A DNA stretch of 64,000 bases from Streptomyces venezuelae (GCF_008642275.1 NZ_CP029189.1:2278001-2342000), one strand, 5' to 3'; shown: positions 16,109-25,079, counted from the stretch's first letter. Translations and numbers: made by a program. The notes: generated by a model from the letters alone, not told the origin.

Positions 16109-17437
16109 CTACCGCAGGTGCGCGGTGTCGTTCAGGAGGCGGACCGAGGCGTTGCCGTCCGCGTAGTAGGCCACCGCGGAGAGGGAGGCCGCCGACAGTT
16201 CCATGCGGAACAGGGATTCCGGCGGGGCGCCCAGGGCCAGGCGGACCAGGATCTTGACCGGGGTCACATGGGTGACCAGCAGGACCGTGCGGCCCGCGTG
16301 GGCGGACAGCAGGCGGTCGCGGGTCGCCGAGATCCGGCGGGTGGCGGACATGAAGCTCTCGCCGCCGCCCGTGGGCGCCGCCTTCGGGGAGTCCAGCCAG
16401 GCCTGCATGTCGTCCGGGAAGCGCTGCTGCACCTCGGCGAAGGTCAGGCCCTCCCACGCCCCGAAGTCCACCTCGCGCAGGCCCTCTTCGACCGTCACGG
16501 TGAGGCCGAGGCGGTCCGCGACCGTCTGGGCGGTCTCCCGGCAGCGGCGCAGCGGGGAGCTGACGACCGTCTGGATGGTGCCGCGGGCGGCGAGCGCCTC
16601 GGCCACGGCGGCGGCCTGCCTGCGGCCGGCCGGGGACAGTTCGGGGTCGCTGCCGCCACTGCCGGAGAAGCGCTTCTGCGGGGTGAGCGCGGTCTCGCCG
16701 TGCCGCAGCAGCACGAAGGTGGCCGGCGCACCCATGTCCGGGCCCCAGCCGTGGCTGCCCGCGGCGACCGCCGGGGCGTCGGCGTCCAGGCAGGGCTCGA
16801 TCGCCTCCGCCAGTGCCTCGGCGTCGGCGAACAGCGAGTCGGCGGCCTCCTGGGAGGCCATGCCCGTGGTGGCGGACGCCGCGCCCAGGGCCGCTCGGAC
16901 GGCCGCCGCCCCCTTCGCCGCGTCCCCCGGCGGGCCCGTCGGCGCCGGCGGGGTGGCCAGGGCGCGCGCCGCACCGTGGTCGAGGGCGGCCGTGGACGCC
17001 GAGGGCTCCCACTGCTTGCCGCGCTTGCCCGCGTCCATCGCCTCGTTCGCGAGCCGGTCCGCGTGCTTGTTCTGCTCGCGCGGGATCCACTCGTACGTCA
17101 CCTGGGCGCGCGGCAGGATCCGCGCGGCCTCGGCCGCGAGCGGCTTCATGTCCGGGTGCTTGATCTTCCAGCGGCCCGACATCTGCTCGACGACCAGCTT
17201 CGAGTCCATCCGGACCAGGACCTGCGCGTCGGAGGCGAGCTCACGGGCCGCCGCGAGCCCGGCGATCAGGCCCTTGTACTCGGCCACGTTGTTCGTCGCG
17301 ATGCCGATGTACTCGGCCCGCTCGGCCAGCGTCTCGCCCGTGGCCGGGTCGAGCACCACCGCGCCGTAGCCGGCCGGCCCCGGGTTGCCCCGGGACCCGC
17401 CGTCCGCCTCCACGACCAACCCGACGGGCCCGCCCAT
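16109..17437 (-). CDS. Bifunctional RNase H / histidine phosphatase
   Basis: A 442-residue fusion typical of Actinobacteria. The N-terminal RNase HI domain has Asp12 in EADGGSRGNPG, NNVAEYKGLI, VRMDSKLVVEQ and the final HADRLANEAMD acidic residue. After an Ala/Pro-rich linker the C-terminal phosphoglycerate-mutase-like domain begins at about residue 233 with LLRHGETALTPQKRF, followed by SPLRRCRETAQ and the second histidine in LVTHVTPVK. The first domain removes RNA from RNA:DNA hybrids; the phosphatase domain resembles CobC-type alpha-ribazole phosphatases, and a link to cobalamin synthesis is possible but unproven. The gene overlaps the stop of the upstream Zn-ribbon gene by one base, forming a three-gene operon with nif3. 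Confidence 0.93.
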   Translation of the reverse strand: MGGPVGLVVEADGGSRGNPGPAGYGAVVLDPATGETLAERAEYIGIATNNVAEYKGLIAGLAAARELASDAQVLVRMDSKLVVEQMSGRWKIKHPDMKPLAAEAARILPRAQVTYEWIPREQNKHADRLANEAMDAGKRGKQWEPSASTAALDHGAARALATPPAPTGPPGDAAKGAAAVRAALGAASATTGMASQEAADSLFADAEALAEAIEPCLDADAPAVAAGSHGWGPDMGAPATFVLLRHGETALTPQKRFSGSGGSDPELSPAGRRQAAAVAEALAARGTIQTVVSSPLRRCRETAQTVADRLGLTVTVEEGLREVDFGAWEGLTFAEVQQRFPDDMQAWLDSPKAAPTGGGESFMSATRRISATRDRLLSAHAGRTVLLVTHVTPVKILVRLALGAPPESLFRMELSAASLSAVAYYADGNASVRLLNDTAHLR

Positions 17438-18180
17438 CAGATGCCCGAGTCGGCCATACGGACCAGGATGCGGCCGCAGTTCTCGTGACGGACGACCTGG
17501 TCGCGGGCCGCGGCCTTGATCTCGTTGACCTCGGCCATGTCGAGCTCCAGCCGGCAGCCCTCGCAGCGGCGCTGGTAGAGGCGCGCGGCGCCGACCCCGC
17601 CCTGCTTGACGCGGATCTTCTCGTACAGCGCCATCAGGTCGGCCGGCATGGACGTGACGACGACCTCGCGGTCCTTGGTGACCTTCGCGACCTCGGTGTC
17701 GATCTCGGAGGTCGCCGCGTCACGGCGCGCGGTGGCGTCCGCGGCCTTGGCCTCCAGAGCCGAGACGCGCTCGGTCAGCCCGGCGACGCGCTCCTGCGCA
17801 CCCTCCAGGCGCTCCATGACCTCCAGGACCACGTCCTCCAGGTCGCCCTGGCGCTTGGCGAGGGAGACGACCTCGCTCTGCAGGTTCGCCAGGTCCCGGG
17901 CCGAGATGCCCACGCCCGAGTCGAGCCGCTGCTGGTCGCGGGCGGCGCGCTGGCGCACCTGGTCCACGTCCTGCTCCGCCTTGGTCTGCTCGCGCGCGGT
18001 GTCGCTCGCCTGGGTCTGGGCGGCGACGAGCAGGTCGCGCTGCTGCGCCAGGTCCTTGGTGAGCGAGTCGAGCTCGGCGTGCTCGGGCAGCGACTTGCGC
18101 TTGTGGGCGAGCTGAGACAGCCGGACGTCCAGCGCCTGGACGTCGAGAAGTCGGATCTGGTCGGCGGGCTCGGCGTTCAG
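17437..18180 (-). CDS. Coiled-coil zinc-ribbon protein, CTG start
   Basis: A 247-residue protein with a long central coiled coil (about 15-175, heptads rich in Ala, Leu, Glu, Lys) and a C-terminal zinc ribbon: CEGC followed by a spacer and HENC, where the third usual cysteine is histidine. Family members (C4-type zinc ribbon, CT398/SCO2300-like) are thought to bind nucleic acid or act in secretion; role here unknown. The start is most likely CTG at 18180, overlapping the Nif3 stop as CTGA, with GGAG seven nt upstream; no ATG, GTG or TTG is available there. It is translationally coupled between nif3 and the RNase H gene. Confidence 0.85.
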   Translation of the reverse strand: MNAEPADQIRLLDVQALDVRLSQLAHKRKSLPEHAELDSLTKDLAQQRDLLVAAQTQASDTAREQTKAEQDVDQVRQRAARDQQRLDSGVGISARDLANLQSEVVSLAKRQGDLEDVVLEVMERLEGAQERVAGLTERVSALEAKAADATARRDAATSEIDTEVAKVTKDREVVVTSMPADLMALYEKIRVKQGGVGAARLYQRRCEGCRLELDMAEVNEIKAAARDQVVRHENCGRILVRMADSGI

Positions 18181-19037
18181 TTGGGGGCTCCAGAGATAGA
18201 AGGGGGTGTGACGGACGGCGCGTGGGCCGTCCAAGGGTCGGTGACCGTGCGCGAGACGTGGGTCCGCAGACCCCAGCCGTGGCGCTCGGAGATCGCGTCG
18301 AGCTGCGCGGCGGCCTGCTCGCACCAGGGCCACTCGGTGGCCCAGTGGGCGGCGTCGACGAGGGCGAGCGGGCGGCTCGTCTCGCGGGCCTCGGACACGG
18401 GGTGGTGGCGCAGGTCGGCGGTCAGGAAGACGTCCACACCGGCGGCGCGGACCTGCTCGAAGAGGCTGTCGCCGGAGCCGCCGCTGACGGCGACCCGGCG
18501 GACCGGCTGGTCCGGGTCGCCGGCCACGCGGATGCCCTGCGCGGTCGGCGGGAGCCAGGCCGCGGCGCGGGCGGCGAACTCGCGGAGGGTCTCGGGGTGG
18601 TCCAGTTCGCAGATCCGGCCGAGGCCGCGGCGGCCCTCCGGGTCGCTCGGGTCGGGCACCAGCGGGCCGACGATCCGCAGGTCGAGGGCGCCGGCGAGGG
18701 CGTCCGAGACTCCCGGATCGGCGGTGTCGGCGTTGGTGTGGGCGACGTGCAGCGCGATGTCGTTCTTGATCAACGTGTGCACGACCCGGCCCTTGAAGGT
18801 GCCGGCCTCGACGGTGGTGGTCCCCCGGAGATAGAGGGGGTGGTGGGTGATGATCAGGTCGGCGCCCAGCTTCACCGCCTCGTCGGCGATCTCCTGGACG
18901 GGGTCCACGGCGAACAGGACCCGGGTGACCTCGGCGTCCGGGTCGCCGCAGACGGTTCCGACGGCGTCCCACTGCTCGGCCCGCGAGGGGGGCCAGAGAG
19001 CGTCCAGCGCGGCGATGACTTCAGAGAGACGGGGCAC
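18177..19037 (-). CDS. Nif3-like dinuclear metal center protein
   Basis: A 286-residue member of the Nif3/DUF34 family, with metal-binding ITHHPLYL near residue 65, AHTNAD near 99, VSGGSGDSL and the late WATEWPWCEQAA block. DUF34/Nif3 proteins bind two metal ions; proposed roles include GTP cyclohydrolase I type 2-like or damaged-metabolite hydrolysis, none certain. The GTG at 19037 has no ribosome binding site; a minus-strand TAGCCT box (19044-19049) ends six nt upstream, so translation is probably leaderless. First gene of the nif3, zinc-ribbon, RNase H operon. Confidence 0.9.
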   Translation of the reverse strand: MPRLSEVIAALDALWPPSRAEQWDAVGTVCGDPDAEVTRVLFAVDPVQEIADEAVKLGADLIITHHPLYLRGTTTVEAGTFKGRVVHTLIKNDIALHVAHTNADTADPGVSDALAGALDLRIVGPLVPDPSDPEGRRGLGRICELDHPETLREFAARAAAWLPPTAQGIRVAGDPDQPVRRVAVSGGSGDSLFEQVRAAGVDVFLTADLRHHPVSEARETSRPLALVDAAHWATEWPWCEQAAAQLDAISERHGWGLRTHVSRTVTDPWTAHAPSVTPPSISGAPN

Positions 19038-19621
19038 GGGCCAAGGCTACCGTCCGGGGCGACCGTCCCGGCCAGGCCAGCCCCGCCGACCGGGCCCACC
19101 GGCGCCCGGCCCGGACAAACCGCCAGGTTCCCGGCACCCGGTATCCGGCGGTAGACGTCAGGGGGCGGACCCGCCGCCTGGGACGGGGACGCAGCCGCGC
19201 CACGGAGGTGGGGGCGGGCCCTGCGGCCCAGGGCAGGGGCCGGCCCGCGGCGCGGCCGCCGGCCGGCCTGCACCGTGCCGCTCCGCACGCCGGGTGCCGG
19301 ACGCCGCACGCCGCACGCATCCGGGCCTCGGGCCACCGCCGCATGGCGCGGCGGGCCCGCGGCTCGCAGGGGAAGGGCCGGTGCCGCGCGCCGGAAGCCC
19401 GGCCCCGCGGGCCGGCGGCTCGCTCGGAGCGGTCCGGTGCCGCGGTCCGGCCGCGGCGGGTGCGCTTCCGGGTAGCTCGCCGCAGGCGACACCGCACAGC
19501 ACAGTCGCCTCGTCCACCACGCGCGAATCGCCGACCGGACACCCGTATGTGTGAAGCGGTGTTGGTGGTGTTGTTCGCCAGGATGCCCGAAAACTAGCTT
19601 CCCCTCCGGAGGTGACCACGG
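19038..19621. other. Gene-free interval
   Basis: About 580 bases of very GC-rich sequence between the divergent nif3 and the hypothetical gene at 19622. Open frames on both strands show no recognisable motif and mirror each other. The last 80 bases are less GC-rich and probably hold the promoter of the downstream gene; no clear -35/-10 pair identified. Confidence 0.5.
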
Positions 19622-20698
19622 ATGACTGTCTGTGCCATCGAGACGACGACCACGGCCGCGTTCGGCATCGCCGCGGACGGGTCGTACGCCGCCCGGCTCG
19701 CCGGGGAGGGCGACGCGCTCTACGCGGAGCGCTGGACCCTCGCCGGGCCCGAGCCCTACGCGGTGCCGCTGCCGCTCGCACAGCCCGAGGAGGCGGACAG
19801 CGAGGTGCTGCCGCTGGCCGACGGGCGGGTACTGATCCACCGGCGGGTGGCGGAGCGGCACGCCTTCGCACTGCTCTACCCGACCGGGGCCGAAACCGGG
19901 CCGCGCACCGGGGAGCTCCAGCTGGGCGGAGTGGAGGTGCGGGACGGCGTACAGGTCCGCCTGCTCCCGCCGGGCCCGGACGGATACGGCGCCTTCGCCC
20001 TGGCCGCGGAGGACACCGTGAGCACGGTCTGGCAGGTGGCCGGGGGCCCGTCGGGGCCGCGCCCCGTCGCCCGGATCCCGGGGCGGTGCTCGGGCGGCGT
20101 CTGGCTCGACCGGGCGGGGCGGCTGCTGGCGCTGGACCGCGAGCTGGAGGGCACCACCAAGGCCGTCGCCGTGGACCTGGGGCGCGGCGAGGTGTCCCCG
20201 CTGCTGCAGATCACCGAGGACAGCGACGACCGGCTGCTGCTGGCCGACCCGGACAGCGGGCTGCTGCTGATCCGCTCCGACGCACCCGGCGCACCGCGCC
20301 TGGGGTGGGGGGTGCTGGGCAGCTCCCTGCCCCTCCGGTTCCCGGAGTGCCTGGCCCGCCTGGGGGGCGCCCACCCGTTCGCGGTCCAGCCCGGCCAGGC
20401 CCTGATGCCGGAGACCTGCGGGGTGGCCCTGCGGCTGCCCGAGGGCGACATCGGCCTGTGGCGTCCCGCCGACCGGCACGTCTTCCGGCTGGCCGCCCCG
20501 GAGGGCTGGCTCGGCGGGACCGGCCTGTGGAGCGCGCAGGGCCGCCTGCACCTCCCGTGCGCGACGCCCGAGGCGCCCTGCGGGATCCTCGGGCTGAACC
20601 TGCCGGCCACCCCGCCCCCGCCGGTGGTCGTGGATCCGCCCGCGCCGAGCACCCCCCGCCCGGTCCCCCTCCAGCAGGCACCGCTGGCCGGGCGATAG
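19622..20698 (+). CDS. Conserved hypothetical protein, 358 aa
   Basis: No named family recognised. The sequence has repeated short beta-strand patterns (for example GVWLDRAGRLLALDRELEG, DRLLLADPDSGLLLIRSD), suggesting a beta-propeller, and a proline-rich tail (TPPPPVVVDPPAPSTP). No signal peptide or membrane helix is seen, so it is probably cytoplasmic. The ATG at 19622 has GGAGG about nine nt upstream. It is single, convergent with the SDR operon 60 bp downstream. Function unknown. Confidence 0.75.
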   Translation: MTVCAIETTTTAAFGIAADGSYAARLAGEGDALYAERWTLAGPEPYAVPLPLAQPEEADSEVLPLADGRVLIHRRVAERHAFALLYPTGAETGPRTGELQLGGVEVRDGVQVRLLPPGPDGYGAFALAAEDTVSTVWQVAGGPSGPRPVARIPGRCSGGVWLDRAGRLLALDRELEGTTKAVAVDLGRGEVSPLLQITEDSDDRLLLADPDSGLLLIRSDAPGAPRLGWGVLGSSLPLRFPECLARLGGAHPFAVQPGQALMPETCGVALRLPEGDIGLWRPADRHVFRLAAPEGWLGGTGLWSAQGRLHLPCATPEAPCGILGLNLPATPPPPVVVDPPAPSTPRPVPLQQAPLAGR

Positions 20699-20758
20699 GG
20701 CGGGGGCGCTCGCCTCCTGCGGCCGGGCCGGGCCGGCCGGGCCTGCTACCCGGGCCTG

Positions 20759-21700
20759 CTAGTCGTGCTTGAGGCCCAGTACCTCCGTCGCGGCGAACGT
20801 CTCGTTCGCCGGGCGGGCCTCGTAGTGCGGGGTCAGGAGCCCGTCGAGCTCCTCGTAGGAGAAGGACTCCTTGGCGGTGTCGAACTTGGCGGCCACCTTC
20901 GGGCGCTCCATGACGACGACGATGCCGCCGTGCACGACGAACAGCTGGCCGTTGGCCTTGGCGGAAGCGGGCGAGGCCAGGTACCCGACGAGCGGCGCGA
21001 CGTGCTCGGGTGCGAGGGCGTCCAGCTTGCCCTCCTCCGGGACCTGGAAGCCGGCGAAGACGTCCTCGGTCATACGGGTACGGGCGCGCGGGCAGATGGC
21101 GTTGGCCGTCACCCCGTACTTCGCGAGCGCCAGCGCGGTCGAGGTGGTCAGACCCACGATGCCGCCCTTGGCCGCCGCGTAGTTCGGCTGGCCGGCCGAG
21201 CCGCCGAGGAAGGCCTCGGAGGAGGTGTTGACGATCCGGCCGTAGACCGGGCCGCCCGCCGCCTTCGCGCGCTCGCGCCAGTGCACGGACGCGAAGTGGG
21301 TGGTGTTGAAGTGGCCCTTGAGGTGGACCCGGATCACCGAGTCCCACTCGTCCTCCGACATCGAGAAGACCATCCGGTCGCGCAGGATGCCCGCGTTGTT
21401 GACCAGGATGTCCAGCTTCCCGAAGCTGGACACGGCCAGCTCGACCAGTTCCCGCGCCTGCCCGAAGTCGGCCACGTCGCCCAGGTGCGCCACCGCCCGG
21501 CCGCCCGCGGCGCGGATCTCCGCGGCGACCTCCTCCGCCGGGGCGGCCGAGGCCTCCCCGGAGCCGTCCCGGCCGCTCTGGCCGAAGTCGTTGACGACCA
21601 CGCCCGCGCCGAGCCGCGCGAGCTCGATCGCCTCGGCCCGGCCGAGCCCGCGGCCCGCACCCGTGACGATGGCGGAGAGCCCCTCAAGTGGGAGTGACAT
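20759..21700 (-). CDS. SDR family dehydrogenase, Hsd4A/MFE-2-like
   Basis: A 313-residue short-chain dehydrogenase with TGAGRGLGRAEA near residue 13, VVNDFG, NNAGILRDRM and the active-site region NTSSEAFLGGSAGQPNYAAAK. Length and motifs fit the dehydrogenase part of multifunctional enzyme type 2, such as mycobacterial Hsd4A, which oxidises 3-hydroxyacyl-CoA intermediates of sterol side chains; general 3-oxoacyl reductase activity is the alternative. It is last in an apparent maoC-adh-sdr operon (33 bp after the ADH gene) whose promoter region carries a perfect KstR-type box, which supports the steroid assignment. The substrate remains an inference. Confidence 0.85.
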   Translation of the reverse strand: MSLPLEGLSAIVTGAGRGLGRAEAIELARLGAGVVVNDFGQSGRDGSGEASAAPAEEVAAEIRAAGGRAVAHLGDVADFGQARELVELAVSSFGKLDILVNNAGILRDRMVFSMSEDEWDSVIRVHLKGHFNTTHFASVHWRERAKAAGGPVYGRIVNTSSEAFLGGSAGQPNYAAAKGGIVGLTTSTALALAKYGVTANAICPRARTRMTEDVFAGFQVPEEGKLDALAPEHVAPLVGYLASPASAKANGQLFVVHGGIVVVMERPKVAAKFDTAKESFSYEELDGLLTPHYEARPANETFAATEVLGLKHD

Positions 21701-21733
21701 CCGTAGCGTTCCTCTCGCAGGTCTGGGAGCGGG

Positions 21734-22810
21734 TCAGAGTTCGATGCAGGTGCGCAGGGCGACACCCGTGCGCATCTGGTCGAGCGCGTCGTTGATCTCG
21801 GCGAGCTGCACCCGGTGCGTGATCAGGCCCGCCAGGTCCACCCGGCCGGCCCGCCACAGCGCGATGGTGCGCTCGTAGGAGCGGAGCACGTCCCCACCGC
21901 CGTACATCGACGGCAGGATCTTCTTCTCGTCGAAGAACAGCGAGAACATGTCGATCTGGAAGTTGTCGTCCAGCGCGCCCGCCCCGACGATCACCACGCT
22001 GCCGCCGCGGCGGGTCGTCTTGTAGGCGGTCTGGGCGGTGGCGGACTTGCCGACGACCTCGAAGACGTAGTCGAAGCCCTCCCCGCCGGTGATCCGGTTC
22101 TTGGCGTCGTCGAGGGCCTCCGGTCCCACCGCTTCGGTGGCCCCGAACCGCAGGGCCGCCTCGCGCCGGGACTCCACCGGGTCGACGGCGATGATCTGGG
22201 CCGCGCCCTGGACCTTGGCGCCCTGGATGACGGAGATGCCGACACCGCCGCAGCCGATGACGGCCACCGAGGATCCGGCTTCCACCTTGGCGGTGTTGAT
22301 GGCGGCACCGAGGCCGGTGGTGACACCGCAGCCGATGAGGGCCGCGATGTCGAAGGGCACGTCGTCGGGGATCGGGACGGCGCAGGCGGCGTCGACCACG
22401 AGCTCCTCGGCGAAGGTGCCGGTGGCGGCGAAGCCGAAGATGTCGCCCCCCGCGCGGCGGAAGTTGGGGGTGCCCGCGTTGACGAGGCTCGCCAGGCACA
22501 GGTGGCCCTGGCCGCGCTTGCAGGACGGGCAGTGGCCGCACGGCGGCAGCCAGCAGACGAGAACCCGGTCGCCCTGCTTGAGGGTGGTCACCCCGTCGCC
22601 CACGTCGGAGATCACGCCGGAGCCCTCGTGGCCCGGGACGAAGGGGGCGGGCTGCGGCAGGACGCCGCTCATCGCGGACAGGTCCGAGTGGCACAGACCG
22701 GTGGCCTTGATCCGGATCTTCACCTTGCCGGGGCCGAGGCCGACTGCCTCCATGTCGTCGACGACCTCTAGCTTGTCCTGGCCGATCTCGCTCTGCAGTG
22801 CTGCGCGCAC
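21734..22810 (-). CDS. Zinc-dependent alcohol dehydrogenase
   Basis: A 358-residue MDR-type alcohol dehydrogenase. Catalytic zinc ligands are in ATGLCHSD and GHEGSG; the structural zinc site is CGHCPSCKRGQGHLC; the cofactor loop is VIGCGGVGISVIQG. The class resembles NDMA/mycothiol-type and AdhD-like actinobacterial enzymes that oxidise alcohols with NAD. The GTG at 22810 has AAGGAG seven nt upstream. It lies 46 bp after the MaoC gene and 33 bp before the SDR gene, so a role in oxidising a hydroxylated side chain or acyl alcohol is plausible. Confidence 0.9.
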   Translation of the reverse strand: MRAALQSEIGQDKLEVVDDMEAVGLGPGKVKIRIKATGLCHSDLSAMSGVLPQPAPFVPGHEGSGVISDVGDGVTTLKQGDRVLVCWLPPCGHCPSCKRGQGHLCLASLVNAGTPNFRRAGGDIFGFAATGTFAEELVVDAACAVPIPDDVPFDIAALIGCGVTTGLGAAINTAKVEAGSSVAVIGCGGVGISVIQGAKVQGAAQIIAVDPVESRREAALRFGATEAVGPEALDDAKNRITGGEGFDYVFEVVGKSATAQTAYKTTRRGGSVVIVGAGALDDNFQIDMFSLFFDEKKILPSMYGGGDVLRSYERTIALWRAGRVDLAGLITHRVQLAEINDALDQMRTGVALRTCIEL

Positions 22811-22856
22811 GGTGCGGCTCCTTGGGTCTCGTACGGTCTTGTTCTCGTCCTCGTGG

Positions 22857-23711
22857 CTACGCGTGTTCGACGACGGTGTCGGCGAGGACCGGCGCGTCGT
22901 CCCGTTCCGCGGCGGTCACCGACACCAGGACCCGGCCGGGCTCCTGCCACATCCGGATGCGCAGCGTCTCGCCCGGGAAGACGATCCCGGCGAAGCGCGT
23001 GCGGTACGCCCTGACCCGGGAGACGTCCCCGCCCAGCGCCGTGTCGACGACGGCCTTGAGGGTCATCCCGTACGAGCACAGGCCGTGCAGGATCGGCTGG
23101 TCGAAGCCGGCGGTCTTGGCGAACTCGGGGTCGGCGTGCAGCGGGTTCCAGTCCCCGGACAGGCGGTAGAGGAGCGCCTGGTCCTCACGGATGTGCCGTT
23201 CCTCGACGCGGTCCGGAGCGCGCTCGGGCAGTTCCTCCCTGACGGAGGGGCCGCGCTCGCCGCCGAACCCGCCCTCGCCCCGTACGAAGATCTGCGCGTC
23301 GCTCGTCCACAGGGGCCCGTCGGCGTCGGCGACCTCGGTGCGCAGTACGACGACGGCGGCCTTGCCCTTGTCGTAGAGGGCCGCGACCCTGGCGGTCGAG
23401 GTGGCCCGGCCCTTGACGGGGATGGGCCGGTGCAGCTCGATGGACTGGCCGCCGTGCAGGACGTTGGCGAGGTTGATCTCGATCCCGGGGGCGGCGAGGC
23501 CGCCCATCATGGCCATCCCGGCGCCGGCGACGGTGGCGAAGCTGGGCAGGACGTGCAGCTTGGATTCGAGGGTGTAGCGCAGCTCGTCCGGGTCGGTGGC
23601 CGGCCGGCCCGCGCCGAGGCCGAGGTGGTAGAGCTGGATGTCCTTGTGGTCCCAGCCGATGTCCCCGTGGCGGGGGTCGGCGGCGAGGGCCTTGGCGGCA
23701 TCGATCGGCAT
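22857..23711 (-). CDS. MaoC-type enoyl-CoA hydratase, Hsd4B-like
   Basis: A 284-residue double hot-dog protein. Family blocks visible are YHLGLGAG near residue 28, LPSFATVAG, DKGKAAVV, GEGGFGG and the hydratase 2 active-site segment YRLSGDWNPLHADPEFAKTAGFDQPILHGLCSYG (Asp and His catalytic). Order and length closely match mycobacterial Hsd4B-type sterol enoyl-CoA hydratases as I recall them. It should hydrate 2-enoyl-CoA to 3-hydroxyacyl-CoA, feeding the SDR enzyme two genes downstream. The ATG at 23711 matches the family start MPID; the open frame extends to 23858 without support. A perfect KstR-type box lies 103 bp upstream of the start. Confidence 0.88.
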   Translation of the reverse strand: MPIDAAKALAADPRHGDIGWDHKDIQLYHLGLGAGRPATDPDELRYTLESKLHVLPSFATVAGAGMAMMGGLAAPGIEINLANVLHGGQSIELHRPIPVKGRATSTARVAALYDKGKAAVVVLRTEVADADGPLWTSDAQIFVRGEGGFGGERGPSVREELPERAPDRVEERHIREDQALLYRLSGDWNPLHADPEFAKTAGFDQPILHGLCSYGMTLKAVVDTALGGDVSRVRAYRTRFAGIVFPGETLRIRMWQEPGRVLVSVTAAERDDAPVLADTVVEHA

Positions 23712-23813
23712 GGGGATGCTGCTCCCTGTCGTTGGAGAACCGGGGCCGTGGAAGACCTCGGCGCGGCCGTCCGCACCGTCGGCCGCACCGAGGTCGCATG
23801 CGGCGGCCAGTTC

Positions 23814-23827
23814 TAGAACGCGTTCTA
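23814..23827. promoter_or_regulatory. KstR-type operator, maoC-adh-sdr operon
   Basis: TAGAACGCGTTCTA fits TNNAACNNGTTNNA exactly and is the centre of a perfect 16-bp palindrome (23813-23828). It lies upstream of the leftward maoC operon and 129 bp before the rightward gene at 23956. Confidence 0.85.
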
Positions 23828-23955
23828 GGCCCGGCCGGTGAGGGAATGTATAACGCACGCCCCCACACTTGGGAAGACTCTTGACTTCACGTCAGATCCA
23901 CTGCGCACAGGGCGTGTTGCATGCCCGCCGGGGGTCGGGGCAATACCCTGCCCGC

Positions 23956-24318
23956 GTGGAAGAAATGCCTGTTGACCACCGTGAGGTGCGCGCCCTGCGC
24001 GTCCTGCTGGAGCCGCCCAATCCGGCCCTGGCGCTCCAGCTCGGCCTCCAGCCGGACATCGAGATCGTCCGGGACCCCATGGCCCGGCCCGCGGTGGCCC
24101 TGGTGGAGGAGCTCGGGGCCGTGACCGCCCTGCTGGCCGACGACCCGGAGTGCCGGGTGCTCGTCCTGACGGGCTCGGCGCACCCCGGCCTCGCGGAGGC
24201 CGCGCTCGCCGCGGGCGCGGTGGGGCTGGTGCTGCGGGACGGCCCGGTCGGGGACCTGGCCGACTGCGTCCGGCGCGCCTCGACGGGCGAGACGGTGGTG
24301 GACCCCGCCCTGGGGTGA
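23956..24318 (+). CDS. Degenerate receiver-like protein, 120 aa
   Basis: The C-terminal half (DPECRVLVLTGSAHPGLAEA then GAVGLVLRDGPVGDLADCVRRASTGE) resembles the last part of a response-regulator receiver domain. The usual phosphoacceptor Asp region and the DNA-binding output domain are missing. It may be a reduced protein-protein interaction module. Start choice: GTG at 23956, with TACCCT at 23944-23949 ending six nt earlier (leaderless); an ATG at 23965 is the alternative. Divergent from the maoC operon, upstream of the small sigma cluster. Function unknown. Confidence 0.65.
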   Translation: MEEMPVDHREVRALRVLLEPPNPALALQLGLQPDIEIVRDPMARPAVALVEELGAVTALLADDPECRVLVLTGSAHPGLAEAALAAGAVGLVLRDGPVGDLADCVRRASTGETVVDPALG

Positions 24319-24427
24319 ACCCGGTGGATCCGCGAAGATCCCGGTGAGTCCCGGTGAATCCTTTCGCGGCGCCCGCGCCTCTTATGCGTGTGCCGACGAC
24401 GAGATCGGCACTGACCTGGAGGTTGTC

Positions 24428-24523
24428 GTGATCACTGCTGTCGCCGTCGGCGCCGTCGTACTGCTCCTGCTCTGCACGTGCACCGTTCTCGTGGCGCGCC
24501 GGCGGAGCCGCTCCCGTGGCTGA
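24428..24523 (+). CDS. Small membrane peptide, 31 aa, upstream of sigma factor
   Basis: A 31-codon open frame starting GTG at 24428 with a strong GGAGG five nt upstream. It encodes ITAVAVGAVVLLLLCTCTVL, one hydrophobic helix, then a basic ARRRSRSRG tail. Its stop overlaps the start of the ECF sigma gene by eight bases, so the two are probably translationally coupled. The topology (one helix, positive tail inside) suits a membrane-anchored partner or leader peptide. The good ribosome binding site and overlap support it; function unknown. Confidence 0.6.
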   Translation: MITAVAVGAVVLLLLCTCTVLVARRRSRSRG

Positions 24524-25079
24524 GTCGACCTGGCCCGCCGAGCCGCTGATCCTCGCCGCGCAGGGCGGGGACCTCGACGCGGTCACCGCGCTGGTCTCCG
24601 GATCGCACCCGAACGTGCGGAGGTTCGCGTACTCTCTGTGCGCCTCCCCCGAGGACGCCGAGGACGCCGCCCAGGAAGCGCTGATCATCCTCTACCGGAA
24701 GATCGGCATGCTGCGCGCTTCCGGCGCCCTGGCCTCGTGGATGTTCCGGATCGTCCGCAACGAGTGCCTGCGCCGGGCCCGGCTGGTGCCGCGCGAGCGC
24801 GCCGCTGCGCTGCCGGACGGCGGCGAAGCCGTCGTGTCGGCCGAGGACGAGGTACTGGAACGCCTGGAGGCCGCGCGGGTGGCGCGGGCGATCGCCGCCC
24901 TCCCCGCCGACCAGCGGCGGGTGCTGATCATGCGGGACGTCCAGGGCTACAGCGGCCGGATGGTGGCGGACGCACTCGGCATCGGCACGGCCGCGATGAA
25001 ATCCCGGCTCCACCGGGCGCGTGCGGCCGTGCGGCACACCCTGTACCCGGCTCCCGGAGGCAACGATGAAGATCACTGA
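24516..25079 (+). CDS. ECF-type RNA polymerase sigma factor
   Basis: A 187-residue group 4 sigma factor. Region 2 covers about 20-90 (RRFAYSLCASPEDAEDAAQEALIILYRKI and WMFRIVRNECLRRAR), region 4 about 115-175 (LPADQRRVLIMRDVQGYSGRMVADALGIGTAAMKSRLHRAR). It should direct transcription of a small regulon. No separate anti-sigma gene is obvious; the neighbouring 31-aa and 89-aa membrane proteins could serve as sensors. GTG at 24516 overlaps the preceding small gene, and the end overlaps the next gene by 14 bp, giving a tight three-gene operon. Confidence 0.9.
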   Translation: MAESTWPAEPLILAAQGGDLDAVTALVSGSHPNVRRFAYSLCASPEDAEDAAQEALIILYRKIGMLRASGALASWMFRIVRNECLRRARLVPRERAAALPDGGEAVVSAEDEVLERLEAARVARAIAALPADQRRVLIMRDVQGYSGRMVADALGIGTAAMKSRLHRARAAVRHTLYPAPGGNDEDH

